A DNA stretch of 48,761 nucleotides from Vitrella brassicaformis (Eukaryota > Sar > Vitrellaceae). The translations under genes were made by a program, and so were the position numbers. Positions 41,230 through 48,761 of this stretch are shown one piece after another (within the stretch, counting starts at the first letter, position 1; each line of letters begins with the position of its first letter). The notes beneath the pieces are model-generated. The model ran no database searches, was not told where the DNA came from, and saw only the letters and a program-made list of their open reading frames with translations. Location of the stretch: assembly GCA_001179505.1 (NCBI GenBank), contig CDMY01000410.1, positions 1-48,761 of the forward strand, in the 5' to 3' direction.

Positions 41230-43933
41230 TCAATCTTCCATCCGTCGGATGTAGCTGCGCGGAAGGTCCACCCTCTGATGCTCCTGCTCCCTCATCGGAG
41301 GCTCAATGCGGTCCAACTGAGCATGGACCTTGAGCTTCTTCCTAATCAACACACACAGATAGACAGACAAACAGACAGAGAGGAGAAAGCGATTGATGAA
41401 GGGAAGGCGTGTCTTGCGGTCTGGCTGGCTGGCTGGCTCCGTCTTTCCCCTTACATGAGGTCACACTCCTCGTGTGTATAGTGTGCAGGCGCGTTGGACG
41501 GCCTCTCATCTCGAGGAGCATGCGACCCTCCAGATAGGTCACCACCACCCTGCCCCTCCGGCATCATGCCGCCACCATTACTCGCGGCATCACCACCGGC
41601 TGCCTGCCCTGCCTGCCTCGACGCTCTGTCCGCCTCCATGCAGTGCTCCATGTCCCAGATGCCCGCGCTCCCCGAGTAGACCTCCAGCTCATCCAAAGAG
41701 AACTGGAAGCCCACCGGGGCGGACACCGGCACCGGGCGGAAAACGCCGTCCCCCGGAACCTCCACGCCGGCACGGCCCCAATACGTCCAGTCGTGAGCCG
41801 ACGGGCCGCTGCTGTCCGCGAAGGCCTGGCAGTTGGTCAGGGTGGCATCGCTCGCCGACTGACCCGGCGCGGCGATGCCGATCTGGATGTTGGCTGCGGC
41901 GATGAGGCAGGGGAGCGGGGAGGGGGGCTGGGTGAGATCGGTCCACCTCTCCATCTCAGCCGAGCCCGCCAGCATGAGGGTGCTGCTGCGGGCGAGGGGC
42001 TGTATCGGGGGGCCGGTGGAGGGCGGCTGAGGGGGGCTGTGGAAGCTGAAGGACGATGTGCTATGAATGCTCGTGTGCGGCCCAGTCACTTCGACGGGTG
42101 CGGTGATGATGGTCACGAACAGGTGGCCGCTGACACGACCAGCCCCAGCCACACAAAGACACCGACAATCCCACCAAGAACTCAATCAGCGACCTCCTCC
42201 CTCCCTCCCTCTCTCCTGCCCTCCTTCATGGCCTTACCTGTCTTTGGCCTTCATCATGATGACCAGGGGTGCAGCATCTCTGACGCACGTCAGGAAGTCC
42301 ACCCACCGCCAGCCGTCAAGGGACGCCCTGCGTGGGACAGTATGGCATGCCATCATTGCGTTATATACCTGGCGCGAAGGCTTTGTCGAGTCGAGAGTAT
42401 TTCTCGCTGCTCACTCACCTCTAGATGCAATAGATGCATTCGGTGTCGACAGATGGCGGCAAGCCGGGGGGCGGAGCCGACCATGTGTGCCGCACCTCGT
42501 TGATGCCACGCAGGTGCTCGTTCGTCAGCATCCCGCCCTCCCGGCGCATGAGTCGGGTCCCATCGAGGCCAAACACGTCCAGCGCCCATTGGAACACCCA
42601 GTGGCTGACGTCGCCCTTTGACTGAAGCACATGAGTGTCCGTGATGGGCCGGCGCTGCTGGAAGGCGCGGACCACCAGGTCTGCCGCGCGGCGAATGGCA
42701 TCGATGGGACGCGCTGCCCCGATGGGACACCCACTGACATCGTTGCTACATACACCGACACAACACAACACACACACACACATGGATACGAACAAGTGTG
42801 CACTATATAAGCAGCCGCACGAATGCAGTCGAGCTCACTGTTCGAATCGCGAGTAGAAAATGCTGAGTGCGCCGCCAGGGAGCGACCATGCCGCCGCCTT
42901 CGTGACGGTCACGGTCGACCCCAACACATCCACCGACATGAGCTGACAGGAGAAGACGTCACACAGCCGACAAGCGCTTCGCTCGGCTTCTTCTCCTCAC
43001 ATGTATTTGTGGGTACCTACCCTACCTGGTCAGCAAGTGGATTGCCGCTTTTGAGCATTGGTTTGATGCCTTCGAGGCGAGCCAACTCGTCCGCCATGCC
43101 CTCCTGAATCTTCTCAGCCATTGCCAGCATGTCGTTGGCCTCACTCACCCCCGCAGAGCCGGTGCTGGCCGCTCTGTCAGCACACAAGCACAGAGCCATT
43201 TGCAAACGAAAAATTGCCTCACCAATGTGTGTGTGTGTGTGTGTGTGTGTTTGTGTGTCCCCACCTGGCCGACTGGTTCCGCCGTGCAGTGGGCGGGTTA
43301 TGCAGCAGCGTGTCGAACCAATACCTGATCCATACAGTGAATCAGGGACATGATGTTGTATTCAGTGCCTTCCAGTGGTCGAGGGCCGGCCTCTTACTTG
43401 TATGCCATATCATCTTGCTTCCCCTCAGGCAGGCGCACGTGGAAGTTGGGATCCCACCGATGCGCCTGGAGCTGGTTACACAACCTGACACACACACACA
43501 CACACAGAGACAGGCAGGCAACACACAGCCGTCAATCCCATCCCTCATCCCTCCCTCACTCTGTGAAGGCCGCCGGGTAGACCGCCAGCAAAACGCGCCC
43601 GCTGCCGTCACGCACAAGTGCACGATCGAATCGGCCGCTGAAGAGGGTGGCGAGCAGGCTGCCCTTGGCCGCACACAGTGTGGAGCGAGCGGCGGGCACG
43701 ACCGCGCCACTCACATTCAGCTCCAGCACCTCCTCACCGCTGCCAGTGCCAGCAGCAGATGTCCCCAAGTCGGCGACGCCGCCCATCTGTGTCACTTGCC
43801 GTTTGTACTCTGTGAGTATGCTGTGGATGCTGTCGATGTAGCGTGCCGTCAGCTGTGGCGCCTGTGCTGCCCATCTTGTGGCGGCGGTGAGGAAGTCGTC
43901 CCCTAGGTGTCCAGGCTGCACGTCGCCGTCCAT
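41230..43933 (-). CDS. BTB (T1-type) / TLDc-domain protein, frame doubtful
   Basis: The start at 43933 opens MDGDVQPGHLGDDFLTAA. A KCTD/T1-type BTB follows: LELNVSGAVVPAARSTLCAA, SLLATLFSGRFDRAL and VYPAAFTELCNQLQAHRWD. A short coiled region (EKIQEGMADELARLEGIKPM) precedes a second BTB-like stretch (SVDVLGSTVTVTKAAAWSLP). The C-terminal half fits TLDc: ASLDGWRWVDFLTCVRDAAP with LVIMMKAKD, GHLFVTIITAPVEV, SSTLMLAGSAE, LTNCQAFADSS and VGFQFSLDELEVYS. The last exon ends RSYIRRMED with the stop at 41230-41232. TLDc proteins are linked to oxidative-stress resistance and V-ATPase regulation, while T1 domains oligomerise; neither role is shown here. The frame upstream of the TLDc start meets TAG at 42421-42423, two bases before a strong GTGAGT donor, so the gene may be damaged or spliced differently. 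Confidence 0.65.
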
Positions 43934-44057
43934 CGTGATCAGCACACCTACCAAGGGCGCCTGAGGCAGTGCAAGGGATGCAAGGGATCTTTTGGAGGAA
44001 CGGATCGAGAAAGCGGCGCAAGCTTTTGACCCTAAACCCAAAACCCTGGGTGTTTCG
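43934..44057. promoter_or_regulatory. Divergent intergenic region with telo-box-like motif
   Basis: 124 bases between the BTB/TLDc and TPR genes. CCCTAAACCCAAAACCCTGG at 44030-44049, a few bases before the TPR start codon, is a cluster of telomere-like CCCTAAA units. Confidence 0.45.
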
Positions 44058-45729
44058 ATGGCTGCTAGCGAGGCGTCAATGGCTGCCTCGGAGCCGTCTT
44101 CAGCTGGCAGCAGCGTGCGCGACTTTCACGACTTGACGGACGTCCTGCCATCGATATGCGGCTTCTTCACTCTCGGGGAGTTGGCGGTGTTCGCCAGATG
44201 CTGCTCAGCCACAGACAGAGTGGTGAGAGCCCACAAAGAAAGCGATAGCACTCCATCTCTTCATCAATCATTCGCTCTGTTTGTGCGGGCAGGCTCGTCT
44301 TGAGATAGTGTGGGCCCCTCGTCTGCGTCTGACTCAGTTTGCCTTCCCTGACTTCTCGCTGCGGGGCAGCGAAGCGCTGAGCAAGAACCCATGGCGGTTC
44401 GCACACGTCAAACACAAACTCAGGTACAGCACCGCCCTCACATTGAATGAAAGAGGGCAGGCTTGGCTCTCATCCCTTGTGTGTGCCGTGTGTGTCAGGC
44501 TCGGTTTGGCGGCGTATGAGCGCCGAGATTTTGCCCTGGCTATCCGGCACTACGCTGTGGCTCACCAGGTGCACAAGGAGAGAGCCAACGTCCGGCTTGT
44601 GGAGGGCAGGATGGATGCTCTGCTGCTGTGTGAATGTCGTCCAGATTGCCCCGACCAACGAAACGGTGCTGACCCGCAAAGCGGGTAAGAGTGCGTGACA
44701 GATTGACAGATGGATGGAAGACGATTGCGATGGGCTTGATGGACTGACTGATGGCACGCACTCGTGGCTTTCATGGCTTGCTTCAGATGCGCACTATGCT
44801 AACGACGAGAAAGACGTTGCACAGGAACTCTACAGGTGAGCCACACATGAAGAAGAAACCAACAGCATCCAGGCGGCAGCCCACACACACGGATCCGCCT
44901 GCCTGGTGTGCCCCCGCAGGCGTGCCATAGAGGTGAATGAGGACAGCTCCTATGGCTGGAATGGGCGTTCGCTCGAGGAGGGCATCCCGGAAGCTGAGGC
45001 CATCAGCCGTCTCGAGAGGGCCACACGACTCAACCCGAGCAACTCGTATGCGCTGAGCAACCTGGCCTCCAAGTGAGTGAGCAAACAGACAGACACAGAT
45101 GGACAGACAGATGGACAGTAGTATCGAGTAATCACATATGTATGTCCATTCTGCCCTCTTTTTGTCCACAGGTTGGTTTCGCGTGATTCGTCGCGTGCTC
45201 TGGAGGTGTTAAACCGAGCGCTGGCACTCAACCCGCGACTTTTCTACGCCCGACACACCAAGGTTCAATGCACTCACAGCCAGGAGACGATCAACGAATA
45301 TCTCATGTTTTCCTGCCTGTTGTGTGTCAGGCTGTACTTTTGGCGCGCCGGGGCCAGCTGAGTGAAGCCATTCGGTAGAGAAGAGATGGACGACCACCCA
45401 ACGGGTGGATGGATTGAGGTATCTGTGACCTTTCTGCCTGTCGTGTCAGAGTGTTGGATGAGCAAGTTGAAGTCCACCCCGATGACCAAACCGGCAGGTC
45501 AGTGACCACCCACACCCACATGCATGTTGATCCACCTGCCTGTCTGCTCTCATCCATCAACCATAGGCATCTGCGCGACGACCTGCATCGCATGGAGGTG
45601 ATGCGTCGGCTGGTGCACCAGGCGATCGCCCAGCCCTTCATGCCACCCCCTCCTCAGCCGGTGGGGAATGGTGGAGATGCCGAGGGCGACGGGGGGGCGG
45701 GGACGGGGGAGATGGAAGACGTGGACTGA
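44058..45729 (+). CDS. F-box-like / TPR protein
   Basis: Ten exons give 324 residues: 44058-44222, 44293-44423, 44499-44589, 44645-44684, 44787-44835, 44920-45072, 45172-45262, 45331-45374, 45450-45497 and 45567-45729. The N-terminus has an F-box-like stretch (FHDLTDVLPSICGFFTLGEL, then FARCCSATDRV), which could bind Skp1. Downstream are TPR helices: LGLAAYERRDFALAIRHYAV, APTNETVLTRKADAHYAN, ISRLERATRLNPSNSYALSN, LEVLNRALALNPRLFYARHT and GQLSEAIRVLDEQVEVHPDD. The tail is Pro/Gly- and Asp/Glu-rich. A 55-base intron (44590-44644) is proposed because otherwise the frame fails between the first TPR and APTNE; it is the least certain junction. A substrate adaptor role is inference. Confidence 0.72.
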
Positions 45730-46029
45730 CTAGAGTGGGTGGTAGACGCCTGTGTGCGCATGCATATGTGTGTGTGGGGGGGGTGTGGCGAACTGTAAAA
45801 CATAGAGCGGGCGACGGACACATCTTGCATGTCAAATAAGAAGTCTCGAAGTTTCGTCCACCATGCGCACTCATTTGCACGCGCTACAGCCACCTCGTAC
45901 GGCCCTTCCTTCTAACACGTGGAGCCTGCCAGCGCGCCTGCACACGATCCATCTACACATATAAAGACACATAACTATACACGCGCATCGTCATGCCATC
46001 ATGATGTGTGTGGCTCTCACCTTCATGGT
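45730..46029. other. Convergent intergenic spacer
   Basis: 300 bases between the TPR gene 3' end and the 3' end of the inverted family copy. No gene recognised. Confidence 0.5.
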
Positions 46030-48004
46030 CTAAGGCGCCTGGCCGTCGAGCACGATGGCGGTGATAGGGCCGAGGACGCGACGCACCTTGGCGGCCGTTC
46101 GGGGGAATCCCTGGGCGAAGGGCGCGTCATGAGGGACACCCGCTGCTGGCGCCTCTGTGGTACTGATGTAGACGCGCACTACATGCACACAACAGCAGAG
46201 CGGATGATCAACGACACGACAGCATGAGGATGTGTTGTCAGTGTGTACGCGTACCGTCCTGGTAGTTGCATGGGGGGATGACGAAGAAAATGCATGCGAT
46301 GAACGGATCGCCAGACGTTGTCAGCACATGCGTCTGTACACACCGCTTACTGGCCCACTCCCATGCCAGCACATCCGAGCACTCGTCGAGGGGCGTGTGC
46401 GGTGATTGGGTGATGATGCGGTCGAGGTGGCCGCGACGTACACTCCTGACACACATCAATACCGGACCACATGGCCATTCGCCCTCTCATTGCGTGTCTT
46501 CCATCGGCTCACCTGTCCACCACCACTGCTGGTGATCGGTGAAGCCGCCCACAGCCAACATCCGATGAGCCAGCATCCGACGCTTCAACATGCAACTCGC
46601 CGATGCGTCAACGGCGCCGTCGTTGACACCAATCGTCACCCACCCCACACCATTGTCCCACTTCATGCGACAGCAGACTGGCGGGTCGTGTGGCTTGGCG
46701 TGGTGGGTGAAGGGGTGCTGCGAGAAGGGATGGACGGGGCGGTTGGGGCGGGGGAGGGGCAGGCTGAGGGTGATGGCGAAGTTGGGCTCGTTGCGGATGA
46801 CGCGAATCTCGTTGTTGTTGTGGCGGAACAGCTGAGTGCGCCGTCTTGCTGGCCATTGGGACGGCGGAAGGCCACATTGCGGCCGACGAGCATCCACTGC
46901 GCACAGAAACGGGGCAGCGCCAAGAAATCCTGCAGCCAACACACACACATCCAGCAGCTCACCCATTGCCTCTTCTGTGTGTCGTGCTTACCGCCTTGGT
47001 GGGGTGTGTCTGCAGGTCTCCAGCCCCCACAGTGATCGGCAGCTGGCAATAGCCGAAATGCTCACCGAATCTGAGTGTCTCCGCCACCTCCCCCCAGCCG
47101 CCCTCGCCCCCCTCCTCCACCACCCACATGGCCTTCATCACATCGCCGTGGCTCAGCTGATTGTCGAACTGCACCAGACCACCCACCCTCGCCACCTCGA
47201 TGGCCTTCGGCAGCCGAATACGGCGGATGATGGGCCGCAGAGCGTTTCTGATGGGGCGGGCTGTCGCCTTGAGGTGGGCGACCGTGATGAGGTCAGACAG
47301 TGCGGTGATGTTGCTCATGGGTCCGGCAGGGATGTCAGTCAGGTGCAACCGTCGCGCCTGATGACACACACAAAGAAGGACACACACAGCACATAAGAGG
47401 TGCACAACACACCACATCAGTGTGGGTCTTGTGTTTGTGCCTGCCTGTGGTCACTCCCTTGCTGACCTGTGTGCGGCGATGTCTTGTGAGTGCGATGGTC
47501 GAGTTAATAGTCTCTGCCAACTCGGCCAGCAGCTCGGACACAGCAGCAAACTGACGACTCACCTTGTCCACCATCTGACGAATGAATCAACACGACGAGA
47601 GCACCATGACACAGAGGTCTTTGTGGTGTGGTGTGGTTGTCAGTGTGCTGCTTCGCAGCCTGCCGCACCAGTGGTGTCATCGAAGCTGCGGTGTCCATCT
47701 GCAGGAGTTGATCAATGCAGCTGTTGACCTGCACACACACACACACACACACAAGCAAGCAGCCGATGAGCTTTGGATGCACTGCATGGAATGGACGAGT
47801 TGGTATGTGTGTTGGTCAGCTGATACCTGAGCCTGCTTCAGCCGATAGCCTTGAACCTGCGGCAGCAGCTGCGCTCGTATCATCTGCACCAAACCGGACA
47901 ACAAACCACACAGACAGCACAACTGGTTCACGTCAATGATGTAGGTGATTTGTTTGGCCTGCAGCTCCCTCTTCTCTCACCTGGGCGGCGGCAATGGCAG
48001 CCAT
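46030..48004 (-). pseudogene. Local family copy 3, frameshifted
   Basis: Reverse-strand copy of the gene at 38893-40893 with the same exon order, starting M-A-A-I-A-A-A-Q and ending VLGPITAIVLDGQAP (TAG at 46030-46032). The first five exons are open (MVDKVSRQFAAVSELLAELA; RLHLTDIPAGPMSNITALS; FGYCQLPITVGAGDLQTHP). In exon 6, one base is missing near 46830-46835: GGCGCACTCAGCTG where the other copies have an extra T before CAG. The frame then runs into a stop near 46663, whereas the alternative frame keeps LFRHNNNEIRVIRNEPNFA. The exon 6-7 junction is also one base short, as in copy 1. It is likely a pseudogene, though a truncated protein covering the N-terminal half remains possible. It is head to head with the ORC1/CDC6-like gene. 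Confidence 0.65.
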
Positions 48005-48125
48005 CGTGCACCCAAGCAGCGAAAGCTATGGATCTGAGTGCTCTTTTGTGGCGTCAACGGACTCTGCACGCCTCTGTCGTCGCCATGCTACATTGCCCCT
48101 TTCAATCTCTCCTTCCATTGCCAGC
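46030..48125 (-). repeat. Inverted repeat, right arm
   Basis: Matches 38780-40893 on the other strand, including the upstream text GAGATTGAAAGGGGCAATGT (copy 2 near 38788, copy 3 near 48110). Confidence 0.8.
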
Positions 48126-48168
48126 TGGCTTTGAGCTCGCAGTCGGAAGGGGGGATGCAGAGGGAGAT
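48005..48168. promoter_or_regulatory. Divergent intergenic region, family copy 3/ORC1-CDC6-like
   Basis: 164 bases; the left portion is shared with the promoter of family copy 2, so the duplicated promoter may also serve the AAA+ gene here. Confidence 0.4.
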
Positions 48169-48704
48169 ATGGCTGCTCGTGCGCGTGAGGTTGAGGCCGA
48201 GGTTGTAGCCCTCCAGAAGGCATGCGGCGCGCTGACCCTGGAGGGCGACGAGCCAGGAGGACCCCCAGTAGTGGCGCGAGAGCCAGAAATGGCCAAGCTG
48301 AAGGAATTTCTCAAAAAGTAAGTAGGGAGCACACAGAGGGCAGCACTCACAGCCCTTCAAGATTGCCCTTCCTTCTGCACCCCATTCCCCATCAATGCAC
48401 GATGCATCCATCCATCTGTTTGTTGATCAGGGCGTATGATCAGGATGGCGGCTGTCTGTATGTGGAGGGGCCGCCCGGCAGCGGCAAGACCCTCTGTGTG
48501 ACTCGTGCGGTGGAGGGCGTGACGGGCAGCAAGCCCCGCCTCATCAACGCCATGCCCCACGGAGCCTTCACCGACGTACTCGAGCAGCTGGCAGACAGCG
48601 TCGACCTGACCACAAAGGCAAAGCAGGACGTCGAGAAGGCCAAGAACCAGGGCGCCAAGTACGAGATACTCAAGCAGCACATCCACAAAGAAAGCAAGAC
48701 ATGG
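48169..48704 (+). CDS. ORC1/CDC6-like AAA+ ATPase, 3' truncated
   Basis: Two exons are visible, 48169-48317 and 48431-48704; the gene continues past the window. The start gives MAARAREVEAEVVALQKACG and the short N-terminus leads to VVAREPEMAKLKEFLKKAYD, the helical lid-in of the ORC1/CDC6 AAA+ module. The Walker A motif is GPPGSGKTLCVTRAV. The following text (LINAMPHGAFTDVLEQLADS) fits the segment after the first strand pair in this group. Such proteins bind origins and load MCM helicase in the nucleus. The Walker B, sensor and winged-helix parts are beyond the edge, so CDC6 versus ORC1 cannot be decided. A general AAA+ protein is the alternative. Confidence 0.7.
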
Positions 48705-48761
48705 TACGTACGGATGGGTGGTGGGTGGGATATGGCTGGGGGGATATGTATGGGTGGGTGG

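Noticed and set aside
44590-44644. Frameshift in the TPR gene
   Set aside because: A 55-base GT-AG intron resolves the phase and joins two TPR helices, so damage need not be invoked.

Overview
The window looks like nuclear DNA from a compact, GC-rich protist genome. Genes are broken into many short exons by introns of roughly 40 to 200 bases, most of which carry GT or CA microsatellites. There is no operon structure and no prokaryotic signal. My best inference is a photosynthetic alveolate of the chromerid type (Vitrella-like). Three things point there: a protein with an N-terminal signal sequence followed by an AF|R-type transit-peptide junction, as used for complex red plastids; a phosphoglucan, water dikinase that starts directly with its starch-binding domain, as expected for cytosolic starch; and a BTB/TLDc gene type. 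The species itself cannot be proved from the window alone.

Layout, left to right: (1) the 3' part of a secreted or surface protein with CCP-like and concanavalin-like modules (132-4740, +); (2) an SLC25A44-like mitochondrial carrier (5281-6680, -); (3) a 33-exon phosphoglucan, water dikinase (7059-13468, +); (4) a WW/B-box protein (14089-17554, +); (5) a triple-KH RNA-binding protein with an 11-nt microexon (18057-19929, -); (6) an ankyrin-repeat protein (20083-21375, +); (7) an unrecognised basic coiled-coil protein (21636-23441, +); (8) an XRCC4-like end-joining factor (24057-25530, -); (9) a broken copy of a three-member local gene family (25811-27633, +); (10) a coiled-coil/proline-rich protein (27842-31612, +); (11) a class-IV (D-amino-acid type) aminotransferase (32048-33274, -); (12) a plastid-targeted DUF2358-CreA fusion (33376-36037, +); a 300-base assembly gap (36364-36663); (13) a partial tandem duplicate of the CreA half carrying a different N-terminus and a nonsense codon (37075-38321, +); (14) the intact family member (38893-40893, +); (15) a BTB/TLDc gene (41230-43933, -); (16) an F-box-like/TPR gene (44058-45729, +); (17) a frameshifted inverted copy of the family (46030-48004, -); (18) the start of an ORC1/CDC6-like AAA+ gene that runs off the window (48169-48704+, +).

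The genes do not form one pathway; they are mostly housekeeping (starch phosphorylation, carrier transport, DNA end joining, replication licensing, RNA binding, plastid). What stands out is structural. Every minus-strand gene is head to head with a plus-strand gene across 101-378 bases. The dikinase uses an unusually large share of GC-AG introns. Several introns have complementary CA and GT arms. Two local duplications (a direct repeat with a chimeric promoter-proximal exon, and an inverted repeat) have produced pseudogenes next to an intact source copy. Splice sites were chosen by hand from GT/GC-AG signals plus reading-frame continuity and family similarity recalled from knowledge; no alignment or RNA evidence was available.
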